A stretch of 64,000 nt of DNA from DYRG01 sp041161065 (GTDB taxonomy: Bacteria; Pseudomonadota; Gammaproteobacteria; Beggiatoales; Beggiatoaceae): contig JBEAVE010000006.1 in assembly GCA_041161065.1 (NCBI GenBank), positions 62,001 through 126,000 of the forward strand. Reading direction: 5' to 3'. Shown in pieces: positions 1 to 7,329 of this stretch. Both the position numbers and the translations under genes were made by a program. The notes under the pieces were generated by a model, which saw nothing but the letters and a program-made list of their open reading frames with translations, did not search any database and was not told where the DNA came from. The stretch's first letter is position 1. The number at the start of each line of letters is the position of its first letter.

Positions 1-464
1 GTTCACAACCCATTGCTGAAGAAGCTAAAACTCGTTTGCAAGGCAATTCATTTTGTGCGTATTGTGCGCGAATGAAACGGGGAATTATGTACACTACTGC
101 GCGCCAAGAAAATTATAATGTTTTAGTATTAGCGCAACATTTAGATGATTTGGCAGAAAGTTTCTTTATGTCAGCGTTTTTTGGTGGGCGTTTGAAAACC
201 ATGAAAGCTCATTACCAAATTGATGCGGGAGATTTGCGGGTTATTCGTCCATTTGTGTATGTGAGAGAACGACAAACCCTCGACTTTGCAAAAAATGCGC
301 AATTACCGCTTATTCAAGATTCGTGTCCTGCCTGTTTCAAAATGCCTTCTGAACGTGCCGCAATGAAAACATTATTGGCGCAACAAGAACGTCATTATCC
401 CACTTTATTCAAAAGTTTATTACACGCGATGCGTCCGCTTTTAACAACGGAGAAGATTTTGTAA
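1..464 (+). CDS. TtcA-like tRNA thiolation protein, C-terminal part
   Basis: This gene is cut by the window edge; the reading frame is open from base 3 with no start inside. A TTG at 36 is an internal leucine codon rather than a start. The product looks like the C-terminal two thirds of a TtcA/TtuA-family PP-loop ATPase, the enzymes that thiolate tRNA (2-thiocytidine-32 in TtcA) using an Fe-S cluster. The visible signatures are the CAYC and CPAC cysteine pairs that hold the cluster in this family, the RMKRG segment after the first pair, a QHLDD segment where TtcA has HHRDD, and FFGGRLK followed by IRPFVYVRE. Because the PP-loop itself lies upstream, ttcA cannot be told from a close paralogue. 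Confidence 0.75.
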   Translation, partial: SQPIAEEAKTRLQGNSFCAYCARMKRGIMYTTARQENYNVLVLAQHLDDLAESFFMSAFFGGRLKTMKAHYQIDAGDLRVIRPFVYVRERQTLDFAKNAQLPLIQDSCPACFKMPSERAAMKTLLAQQERHYPTLFKSLLHAMRPLLTTEKIL

Positions 465-549
465 TCAAAAATTGAGCAAAATTCTCTTTGTGGATTATTT
501 CAGACAGGATAATGCTTTCTTAAATCGCTAAAATCCGCTAAACTCAAAA

Positions 550-570
550 CATGATCAACCCTTGATCATG
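550..570. repeat. Perfect 9-bp inverted repeat upstream of the methyltransferase gene
   Basis: The arms CATGATCAA and TTGATCATG flank a CCC loop, 36 bases before the next start codon. No T-run follows on the plus strand, so this does not look like an intrinsic terminator. An operator or a hairpin in the 5' leader is more likely. Confidence 0.5.
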
Positions 571-605
571 TTAGTAATTGAAATGATGATGATTTTGGAG
601 AGTAT

Positions 606-1370
606 ATGAAACAACAACCTTATTGCATTAAATTTCCTGCGTCTGATACTGAGCAACTTGAACAAGATGAAGCCTATTTTCATCTTAAAGAACGTCAGCA
701 AGAAATTAAGCTCCGTTTTCATGATTATGGTGAAATCTACAAACGCCCTAATTTGTATGAGCAATTGTTTTATGATCGATTGAAATGCTCATCGCCCCAA
801 AAAGCCAAAGAAATCCTCAGTCAAGTGTTGAGAAACAACCGTGTTGAAATGACTGAATTAAGAGTATTAGATTTAGGGGCTGGAAATGGTATGGTGGGAG
901 AAATCCTCGACGTGGCGAGAATGATCGGTGTGGACATTAGCAAAGAAGCCTATTTAGCGTGCGAGCGCGACCGCCCAGCTGCTTATGATGCGTATTATGT
1001 TGCGGATTTGTGTCATTTAGAAAATTCCTTGCAACATGAACTCTTAAATTGGCAATTAGATTGTTTGATTTGTATTGCGGCGTTGGGGTTTGGCGATATT
1101 CCAATTAAAGCCTTTGCAACGGCATTTAATTGCATTCAATCAGGCGGTTGGATTGTTTTCAATATTAAAGAAACTTTTTTGCAAGAAAGCGATGTCTCTG
1201 GCTTTTCAAGATTGGTGAAACATCTTTTAACCACCGACATTTTAGAAATTCATCATTTAGAACGTTATCGTCATCGAATTTCGATTGATGGAAAACCATT
1301 GTTCTATTATATGTTGGTGGGAAAGAAATCCTTTGATATTTCCTCTGATGTATTGCTTAATTTTGAATAG
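606..1370 (+). CDS. Class I SAM-dependent methyltransferase, substrate unknown
   Basis: The 254-residue product has the SAM-binding motif I (VLDLGAGNGMVG, about residues 95-106), an acidic strand 2 end (IGVDIS) and a later hydrophobic strand (LDCLICIAALGFGD), which is the order of a Rossmann-fold class I methyltransferase. The first 90 residues are charged and helical and may form a substrate-binding cap. TTGGAG at 595-600 is a fair ribosome binding site for ATG 606. The gene stands alone between the TtcA-like gene and the FadL gene. I do not recognise the subfamily, and nothing around it shows the substrate. Confidence 0.75.
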   Translation: MKQQPYCIKFPASDTEQLEQDEAYFHLKERQQEIKLRFHDYGEIYKRPNLYEQLFYDRLKCSSPQKAKEILSQVLRNNRVEMTELRVLDLGAGNGMVGEILDVARMIGVDISKEAYLACERDRPAAYDAYYVADLCHLENSLQHELLNWQLDCLICIAALGFGDIPIKAFATAFNCIQSGGWIVFNIKETFLQESDVSGFSRLVKHLLTTDILEIHHLERYRHRISIDGKPLFYYMLVGKKSFDISSDVLLNFE

Positions 1371-1384
1371 CAATTGGTAGCGTG

Positions 1385-1443
1385 TATAGTCACTTTCCTA
1401 AATAAATACGCCTTTCACTCATAGAAAGAGGAAATTGACTATA
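1385..1443. repeat. 59-nt imperfect palindrome, possible miniature element
   Basis: TATAGTCACTTTCCT (1385-1399) pairs with AGGAAATTGACTATA (1429-1443) at 14 of 15 positions. An inner CTTTC/GAAAG stem sits at 1412-1428. The outer ends are TA-rich, as in Tc1/mariner-like (IS630-type) miniature elements. No transposase is present. It could equally be an RNA hairpin after the methyltransferase gene. Confidence 0.4.
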
Positions 1444-1543
1444 TATGATTAAGAAAATTATCGTATTATGAAATAATGAATAAAGATTTTTTATTACGCA
1501 GTTGCACAAAAGAATTTGCTTTTTTTAAGGGCTTCAAATGCGT

Positions 1544-1549
1544 TATAAT
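1544..1549 (+). promoter_or_regulatory. Candidate -10 box for the FadL gene
   Basis: A perfect TATAAT lies 51 bases before ATG 1600. No convincing -35 hexamer is found at 16-18 bases spacing; the nearest TTGCTT (1516-1521) is 22 bases away. This is only a partial promoter match. Confidence 0.35.
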
Positions 1550-1599
1550 TCCCACGCCTTTTCTCAAAGCACTTAATTAACCCAAAGGGGATTGTTTCA

Positions 1600-2973
1600 A
1601 TGAAAAAATACCATAAGAAAATACTTGTATTAACGCTGTGCGCAGCCCCGACGTGGGTTTTTGCAACCAACGGTATGAATTTAGAAGGTTTTGGCGCGAC
1701 CGCACGCGGAATGGGCGGCGCATCAATGGCTTACGACAACGGGCTCGCCGCTATGATGAACAATCCCTCCACCTTAGGATTTCTCGAAGAAGGCAAACAA
1801 CGCGTCGATTTGGGATTGGGTTTTTTGGCTCCAAATGTCAAAAGTTCCATCGGCGGCATGAGCAGCAAATCCTCTGCCGATAAATTCTGGATGATGCCCG
1901 CAGGCATGGGCTGGGCGGCGAAACAAAACGGCTACACTTACGGGGTCGGGCTGTTTGCGCAGGGCGGCATGGGCACAGAATACGACAGCACACCGTTAGG
2001 GTTAGGCGCGGGCACGACCCGTTCGGAAGTCGGCGTGGGGCGTTTAATTTTCCCGTTGGTCTATGATCTTGATCCACAACTCAAACTCGGCGCATCGTTG
2101 GACGTAATTTGGGCGACAATGGATTTGCAAATGGCAATGACCGGACAAATGCTCGGGTCGATGATGCAGCGCGGCGCGGGAATGGCGATTGCCGCCCCGG
2201 GTGAAGCGACCGGTTCTTTAACCCAAGCGATGGGTTCAATGGGCATCAATCCAAGCTGGGCGCGTTTTGATTTCTCAAATAATAGCGATTTCCTCGGCGA
2301 AGCCAAAGGCGCGGGTTTAACGGGTAAATTAGGCGCAGTTTATCAAATCAACAAAGAACTCAGTTTAGGCGTAACCTATCATTTGAAAAGTTACATGAGT
2401 GATTTGAGCACCAGCAATGCAAAATTAAGCATGAATGTGGGAGGAAATGTTCAAACATTAACGGGCGATTTGAAACTCAAAAACTTTGAATGGCCCGATA
2501 CCTACGGCATTGGCATTTCTTATCGCCCAACCGACCGCTTAATGCTTGCCGCTGACATTAAACAAATTCGTTGGTCGAAAGTCATGGATAGTTTCAATAT
2601 GGGATTCACTGCGTCAAATGCCGCTGAAAACGGACCATTTGCAGGTAAAACATTAGATGCCAAACTCTATCAAAATTGGGACGATCAAACCGTTTATTCT
2701 TTAGGTGCTTCTTATCGCTTAGATGATAAGTGGACAGCGCGCGTCGGGGCGAATCTGGCAAATAATCCTATCCCCAGTTCAACCCTTAATTTTCTTTTCC
2801 CCGCAACCATCAAAAATCATTACAGTGTGGGCGCAGGTTATGATCTGAGCAAAAACCAAAGCATTAACGCCGCGTTCATTTACGCACCAACGGTCGATCA
2901 AACCAGTGCAAGTGGCGTAACAACTTCACACAGTCAAATCAATTGGGAAATCATGTATTCTCAGCGTTTCTAA
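1600..2973 (+). CDS. FadL/OmpP1-family outer-membrane hydrophobic compound channel
   Basis: The 457-residue product begins with a signal peptide (basic MKKYHKK, hydrophobic core, cleavage probably after VFA at residue 22). The mature N-terminus, rich in Gly and reading NGMNLEGFGATARGMGGAS, is the hallmark of the FadL/TodX/OmpP1 family, whose N-terminal hatch plugs a 14-strand barrel. An NPST segment follows at about residue 55. The chain ends in an aromatic residue (YSQRF), as outer-membrane barrels do. These proteins take up long-chain fatty acids or other hydrophobic molecules; the substrate cannot be read here. AAAGGGGA is the ribosome binding site. The gene is monocistronic and ends at a hairpin terminator. 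Confidence 0.88.
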   Translation: MKKYHKKILVLTLCAAPTWVFATNGMNLEGFGATARGMGGASMAYDNGLAAMMNNPSTLGFLEEGKQRVDLGLGFLAPNVKSSIGGMSSKSSADKFWMMPAGMGWAAKQNGYTYGVGLFAQGGMGTEYDSTPLGLGAGTTRSEVGVGRLIFPLVYDLDPQLKLGASLDVIWATMDLQMAMTGQMLGSMMQRGAGMAIAAPGEATGSLTQAMGSMGINPSWARFDFSNNSDFLGEAKGAGLTGKLGAVYQINKELSLGVTYHLKSYMSDLSTSNAKLSMNVGGNVQTLTGDLKLKNFEWPDTYGIGISYRPTDRLMLAADIKQIRWSKVMDSFNMGFTASNAAENGPFAGKTLDAKLYQNWDDQTVYSLGASYRLDDKWTARVGANLANNPIPSSTLNFLFPATIKNHYSVGAGYDLSKNQSINAAFIYAPTVDQTSASGVTTSHSQINWEIMYSQRF

Positions 2974-3006
2974 CGAATTTTCCCATTTTAAATCGCACAC
3001 AAAGAA

Positions 3007-3045
3007 AAACCTTCTAAGTTTCTTAACCTAGAAGGTTTCTTTTGT
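3007..3045 (+). terminator. Rho-independent terminator of the FadL gene
   Basis: A perfect 10-bp stem (AAACCTTCTA with TAGAAGGTTT, 12-nt loop) is followed by a T-rich tail at 3039-3047. It lies 34 bases after the stop codon. Confidence 0.8.
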
Positions 3046-3110
3046 TTCAGTTCTTCAATTATCTAAGCGGCTTTAGATATAAAAAAAGCTGAATATGGTT
3101 ATCTCAAACT

Positions 3111-3770
3111 TTATTTAAGTGATAAAGAACCACAGCGTTCTCCGCCTGTAATGTTGCTCACCGCGAGCGTTAGTTTAGTGTTAATTTTAGCGGTTTGCCA
3201 AAGGGTTTCTGGCACTTCACAACGATAGGTTTGTTCTGCATCAGGGTCTTTCAAATTGAGAAAGTGTTTAACTACCCGTTTTCCTTCCCTTTCACAACCA
3301 AACATTTCTCCCGTGCATTTTAATGTCACTTCACCCCATTGCACCTTTTTATCATTACCCACCATTGAAACGTTCCGTAGAAATCCCCAACGGTTCACGT
3401 CATATTGACAAGAAGAATCATAAATAGGTTCATTGCGAAATGTAGGTTGGCATTCTTGTTTTTCTTTGATAGAACCATCGGGTTGTTTTATTTGTTGAGT
3501 TGAGCAAGTTTCTCCCTCTTTAATTTGTTTTTGACTGCGCACTTTCATTGACTTTTTAATATTGTACGCATCGTTTGGCATTTCATTACACCATGTTTCT
3601 TGAGCACGGGCGGCTAAGTTTTCAATTTCAATGCGGGTTTCCCATTGGTGTCCTATAACAACAACACTCACATCATGTGTCCACCAAAGTACTCCACTTC
3701 CCGCCGCGGCTGCGCCTGTTAAAGCAACTAACCAACCTTTTTTAGATGTTTTAGGGGTTTCTGATGACAT
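3111..3770 (-). CDS. Unknown membrane-anchored protein downstream of ubiX
   Basis: I do not recognise this 219-residue protein. It has a short basic N-terminus, one hydrophobic segment (about residues 13-28, rich in Ala and Gly) and then a polar, probably exported domain with cysteines scattered through it (CNEM, CSTQ, CQPT, CQYD, CTGE, CERE, CEVP, CGSL), which suggests disulfides. An acidic and lysine-rich stretch lies near residues 75-105. GGAGG, 10 bases before ATG 3770, is a strong ribosome binding site. The gene follows ubiX by 21 bases on the same strand and is probably co-transcribed, though no functional link is evident. Confidence 0.6.
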   Translation of the reverse strand: MSSETPKTSKKGWLVALTGAAAAGSGVLWWTHDVSVVVIGHQWETRIEIENLAARAQETWCNEMPNDAYNIKKSMKVRSQKQIKEGETCSTQQIKQPDGSIKEKQECQPTFRNEPIYDSSCQYDVNRWGFLRNVSMVGNDKKVQWGEVTLKCTGEMFGCEREGKRVVKHFLNLKDPDAEQTYRCEVPETLWQTAKINTKLTLAVSNITGGERCGSLSLK

Positions 3771-3791
3771 AATAAAAATCCTCCGATTGTT

Positions 3792-4400
3792 TTATAAATT
3801 AAGACCATTTCCCCAGCGCGCCAATAAATCATGAGAAACGTTTAAATGATCTAAAATCCGCGCCACCACAAAATCAACCAGTTCTTCTATCGTTTGGGGG
3901 TGATGATAAAATGCTGGATTTGCAGGCATAATAACTGCGCCCGCTTTCGCCAGTTTAAGCATATTTTCTAATTGAATAAGGGATAAGGGTGTTTCACGAT
4001 GCACTAAAATAAGTTTGCGCTGTTCCTTTAAGACGACATCGGCGGTTCTTTCAATTAAATTACGGCTTAAACCATTTGAAATGCTCGCCAATGTTCCGTT
4101 TGTGCACGGACAAATTACAAAGGCTTTGGGGGGGTTACTTCCACTGGCAAAAGGGGCAGTCCATTGTTGGTGTCCAAAAACCCGTAGTTGTTCCTTTGAA
4201 ATATTAAAATATTCCACGAGTTTTTCATGTATTTCGTGCGGACGGGCAGAAAGCTGCAAATCGGTTTCACTATTGATCACCATCAAACCCGCTGGAGAAA
4301 TCATTAAATCCACCGATTCATGATATTTGAACAAACACGCCAGCAATCGTAATCCATATAAAGAACCCGACGCGCCAGTTATTGCCATTGCAAATCTCAT
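3792..4400 (-). CDS. ubiX: UbiX flavin prenyltransferase
   Basis: This 202-residue protein makes prenylated FMN, the cofactor of the UbiD decarboxylase in ubiquinone synthesis. The start AMAITGASGSLYG is the family's phosphate-binding loop. The segment VICPCTNGTLASISNGLSRNLIERTADV and the later ETPLS motif (HRETPLSLIQLENM) contact FMN and the prenyl donor in UbiX/Pad1 proteins. The length is normal. ATG 4400 gives the conserved N-terminus directly. The unknown gene downstream (3111-3770) is likely in the same transcript. No ubiD is in the window. Confidence 0.93.
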   Translation of the reverse strand: MRFAMAITGASGSLYGLRLLACLFKYHESVDLMISPAGLMVINSETDLQLSARPHEIHEKLVEYFNISKEQLRVFGHQQWTAPFASGSNPPKAFVICPCTNGTLASISNGLSRNLIERTADVVLKEQRKLILVHRETPLSLIQLENMLKLAKAGAVIMPANPAFYHHPQTIEELVDFVVARILDHLNVSHDLLARWGNGLNL

Positions 4401-4540
4401 TTATTTATCTCAACTATTGAAAAGTACAAATATCCACAGGGATTATTTTACGTTATTTTTTGAAAGTCCACGCGGTCGCGGGCAAAATTTATGATCAAGC
4501 CCGCATGAGTAAAAAATGATAATAATCTTTTATCCTGCTA

Positions 4541-4569
4541 TTGATTTGGTATGGGATTGTCTTTATAAT
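4541..4569 (+). promoter_or_regulatory. Sigma-70-type promoter of the atp operon
   Basis: TTGATT (4541-4546) is separated by 17 bases from a perfect TATAAT (4564-4569), 30 bases before the atpI start. Spacing and position are ideal. Confidence 0.65.
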
Positions 4570-4599
4570 CGCCGCTTTACCGCATAGCAGCAAAATGCA

Positions 4600-5004
4600 A
4601 TGATGAATAGTGCCTCCGCTGAAGTGCAACAGAGTGCTTGTAAGATACTGATTAATCAGGTTATTTTAATCATTATTGTGGCGAGTGCTTTGTATTATGC
4701 TCAACAAATCGAAGCCGTTTGGGCGGTGGGATTGGGCGGTTTGATCGCTGCCAGCAACGTGTTGAGTAGTTATTTTTGGGTATTGATGGCGGGTTTCGTC
4801 AATCGATCCCCTCACAGTTCAACAGGCGATGTCGCATTTTTTTATCTCGGTGCAGTACAACGTTTTGTGACGACATTGTTATTGTTTGTGTTAGGTTTTG
4901 CGTGGTTGAAGTTGCCGCCGCTGGCGATTGTCGCGGGGTTTGGCATCGCGCAAGTGGCGTACGTTTTGGGTTTGAAACAAAAGTCATCAGGAGAATCGTT
5001 GTGA
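4600..5004 (+). CDS. atpI: AtpI-like F1Fo ATP synthase accessory protein
   Basis: The 134-residue product has four predicted membrane helices (about residues 14-32, 40-65, 80-98, 103-122) and is first in the atp operon, the usual place for atpI. AtpI helps assemble the c-ring or supports synthase stability and is not a structural subunit. The sequence is weakly conserved across the family, so the call leans on position and topology. ATG 4600 is followed directly by a second ATG. The TGA stop overlaps the GTG start of atpB, implying translational coupling. Confidence 0.8.
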   Translation: MMNSASAEVQQSACKILINQVILIIIVASALYYAQQIEAVWAVGLGGLIAASNVLSSYFWVLMAGFVNRSPHSSTGDVAFFYLGAVQRFVTTLLLFVLGFAWLKLPPLAIVAGFGIAQVAYVLGLKQKSSGESL

Positions 5005-5807
5005 GTCAGGCAGCAAGTGAATTAACGCCAACCAGTTATATTTCTCACCACATCACCAACCTGCGAATTGGCGAAGGATTCTGGAGTCTGAATCTGGATA
5101 CGCTGGTTTTTGGCTGGATTGCAGCAGGCATCATCGCGTGGATTGCGTTCGCTATCGGCAAAAGCCTGAACGCCGATAAACCCACGCCCCTTCAAAATGT
5201 TATCGAAATTATCCTCGAATTCGTTGAAACCCAAGTCAAAGAAATGTTCTCAGCTTACAACCCCTTAATTGGTCCGTTGGCTTTGACCATCTTTATGTGG
5301 ATTTTTATCATGAATTCTTTTGACTTAATCCCTGTTGATTTATTGCCATTGATTGCGGGTTGGGTTGGAATTCACAATTTGAAAGTTGTTCCCACAACGG
5401 ATTTGTCGACCACCTTCGGAATGTCGTTTAGCGTGTTTGTACTGATTATTTATTACAACGTGCGCGTCAAAGGAAGTTGGGGTTATATCAAACAATTTCT
5501 CTTTCACCCGTTTGCCGCCGATAACATTGTATTGAAAATCATTTTAATTCCTTTCAATATTGTGATGACGACGATTGAAGAACTCTCCAAACCGATCAGT
5601 ATGGGTTTGCGGTTGTTTGGAAATATGTTTGCGGGCGAGTTAATTTTCTTGTTAATTGCGTTGTTGCCTTGGTGGGCGCAGTTTGTTCCCGGTGGCATTT
5701 GGGCAATTTTCCACATTTTAGTTATTACGTTACAAGCGTACATCTTCATGCTTTTGACGATTGCTTATTTGAGCGTCGCGCACCAAGAAGCCGAAGATCA
5801 TCACTAA
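5001..5807 (+). CDS. atpB: ATP synthase subunit a
   Basis: Subunit a forms the proton half-channels of Fo. The 268-residue product has the conserved helix with the essential arginine (ISMGLRLFGNMFAGELI, about residues 194-210) and the C-terminal LQAYIFMLLTIAYLS segment. The frame is open further upstream to 4776, but GTG 5001 is the likely start: AGGAG lies 7 bases before it, it overlaps the atpI stop, and the product then starts MSQAASELTPTSYI like other gamma-type subunits. It is followed by a 77-base spacer before atpE, common where the c subunit must be made in excess. Confidence 0.93.
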   Translation: MSQAASELTPTSYISHHITNLRIGEGFWSLNLDTLVFGWIAAGIIAWIAFAIGKSLNADKPTPLQNVIEIILEFVETQVKEMFSAYNPLIGPLALTIFMWIFIMNSFDLIPVDLLPLIAGWVGIHNLKVVPTTDLSTTFGMSFSVFVLIIYYNVRVKGSWGYIKQFLFHPFAADNIVLKIILIPFNIVMTTIEELSKPISMGLRLFGNMFAGELIFLLIALLPWWAQFVPGGIWAIFHILVITLQAYIFMLLTIAYLSVAHQEAEDHH

Positions 5808-5884
5808 AAACAGTCTTTTATTGGTTGTAAATTTGTTCGTTGTTGTTGTTATTTTTTACTTTTCTTTATCTAGGAGACGCTTAA

Positions 5885-6181
5885 ATGGCTTTAGACGCTC
5901 AAACAGCTAGCGCGGTGGCTAGCATTTATTCCTCAACTGCCATCGGTGCAAGCATCATTTTGGCATTGGCTGGGATCGGTTCCGCATTGGGGTGGGGTTT
6001 GATTTGTGCGAAATATCTCGAAGGGATTGCCCGCCAACCCGAGTTACGCGCCCAATTAATGGGACAAATGCTCTTTACGGGTGGTTTAATGGAAGCGTTC
6101 CCGATGATCGTATTAGGTTTGTCGATGTGGTTTGTGACAGCTAATCCGTTTGTCAGTGCATTTTTGGCTGGCTTGAAATAA
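5885..6181 (+). CDS. atpE: ATP synthase subunit c
   Basis: The 98-residue hairpin protein forms the rotor ring. Helix 1 carries a Gly/Ala pattern (AGIGSALG), the polar loop has the RQPE signature, and helix 2 carries the ion-binding carboxylate as Glu70 in GGLMEAFP. Ala follows that glutamate instead of the Ser/Thr typical of sodium-binding rings, so proton coupling is inferred. AGGAGA at 5872-5877 gives a strong ribosome binding site. It is somewhat longer than the 79-residue E. coli protein because of an N-terminal extension. Confidence 0.95.
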   Translation: MALDAQTASAVASIYSSTAIGASIILALAGIGSALGWGLICAKYLEGIARQPELRAQLMGQMLFTGGLMEAFPMIVLGLSMWFVTANPFVSAFLAGLK

Positions 6182-6230
6182 TTTTCATTAAACCGCAGTC
6201 GTTTCTACAACCTACGGAGAATCACGACAG

Positions 6231-6701
6231 GTGAGTATTACAGCTACCCTTTTGGGGCAAATGCTAACGTTCGCAGTGTTGGTGTGGTTTATTAACCAAT
6301 ATTTGTGGAGTCCGCTAATCCAAGTTATGTCCGACCGCAGCAAGCGCATTGCTGAAGGGTTGAGTGCGTCGGAGCGGGGCAAACACGAATTGGAATTAGC
6401 CGAAAAACGCGCCGCCGAACGTCTGCGTGAAGCCAAACAACAAGCGGCAGACATCATTGCGCGTGCTAATAAACGGGCAACAGAAATTGTCGAAGAAGCC
6501 AAAGAAACTGGTCACGCCGAAGGGCAACGCCAACTCGATGCCGCCCGCATGGAAATCGCCCAAGAAACCAATCGTGCCAAAGAACAATTGCGCACGCAAT
6601 TAGGCGAATTAGTCGTTGTCGGGGTCGAGAAAATTCTGGAACGCGAAGTGGACATTAACACCCACAGCGATTTCGTCGCAACCTTAGCAAAGAAACTGTA
6701 G
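6231..6701 (+). CDS. atpF: ATP synthase subunit b
   Basis: The 156-residue stator subunit has one N-terminal membrane helix (about residues 4-24) followed by a long charged coiled coil rich in Ala, Glu and Arg that reaches F1. The start is GTG at 6231 preceded by a weak GACAG; CGGAGA (6215-6220) may serve as the ribosome binding site. The length equals that of the gammaproteobacterial protein. The subunit dimerises and binds delta, the next gene. Confidence 0.93.
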   Translation: MSITATLLGQMLTFAVLVWFINQYLWSPLIQVMSDRSKRIAEGLSASERGKHELELAEKRAAERLREAKQQAADIIARANKRATEIVEEAKETGHAEGQRQLDAARMEIAQETNRAKEQLRTQLGELVVVGVEKILEREVDINTHSDFVATLAKKL

Positions 6702-6710
6702 GCGGCTATC

Positions 6711-7259
6711 ATGGCAGAACTTGCAACACTTGCTCGTCCTTACGCTGAAGCGGTTTTTCAACTGGCGGTCAAAGCGGACAATCTTGCGCAATGGTCAGCA
6801 TTGCTCGATTTTTTAAGCAACACGGTGCAAGACCCCCAAATGGTTGCCTTAACCGCTAATCCTAGCGTCGATAAAGCAACCGTCGCCAACTTTCTATGCG
6901 AACTTTGCGCCGCACAGCCTTCTTTGGCTTTTGATGAACAAGGCAAAAATTTTATCCATCTGCTAACTGCAAATCACCGATTGGCAGTTATCCCACCCCT
7001 TTTCAAACAATTTGAAACGCACCGAGCCGCTCACGAAAACTACTTGAAAATCAGTTTAGTATCGGCATACGAGGTTTCCCCAGAACAAGAAGCGAGCATC
7101 GAAGCTATGCTCGAAAAACGTTTTGGTAAAAAAACAGAACTCGATATTTCTGTCGACCAAAGTTTGATTGGCGGTTGGGTGGTGCGTACCGATAACCAAG
7201 TCATCGATATGTCGGTGCGCGGGCGGCTTCAACAATTAGCAGCCGAATTGCACGGTTAG
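6711..7259 (+). CDS. atpH: ATP synthase subunit delta
   Basis: The 182-residue protein links the b-subunit stator to the top of F1. It has the N-terminal LARPYAEAVFQLA signature and the C-terminal pattern ELDISVDQSLIGGWVVRTDNQVIDMSVRGRL typical of OSCP/delta (the residues run from about 145 to 175, quoted here only as its key blocks SLIGG and VRGRL being diagnostic). The gene starts 9 bases after atpF and has normal length. Confidence 0.93.
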   Translation: MAELATLARPYAEAVFQLAVKADNLAQWSALLDFLSNTVQDPQMVALTANPSVDKATVANFLCELCAAQPSLAFDEQGKNFIHLLTANHRLAVIPPLFKQFETHRAAHENYLKISLVSAYEVSPEQEASIEAMLEKRFGKKTELDISVDQSLIGGWVVRTDNQVIDMSVRGRLQQLAAELHG

Positions 7260-7329
7260 GGGTAAAACACCCCAATTGCCTGCGGTCAAAACCGTCGGCA
7301 AGTCCCTATAACAAGGCTTTTGAGAGATT

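Noticed and set aside
4776..5000. N-terminal extension of subunit a
   Set aside because: It is a shadow of atpI in another frame; the GTG at 5001 with AGGAG gives the normal start.
5885..6181. Possible sodium-coupled c-ring because the ion-binding residue is Glu
   Set aside because: The Glu is followed by Ala and the other sodium ligands are not seen; proton coupling fits better.
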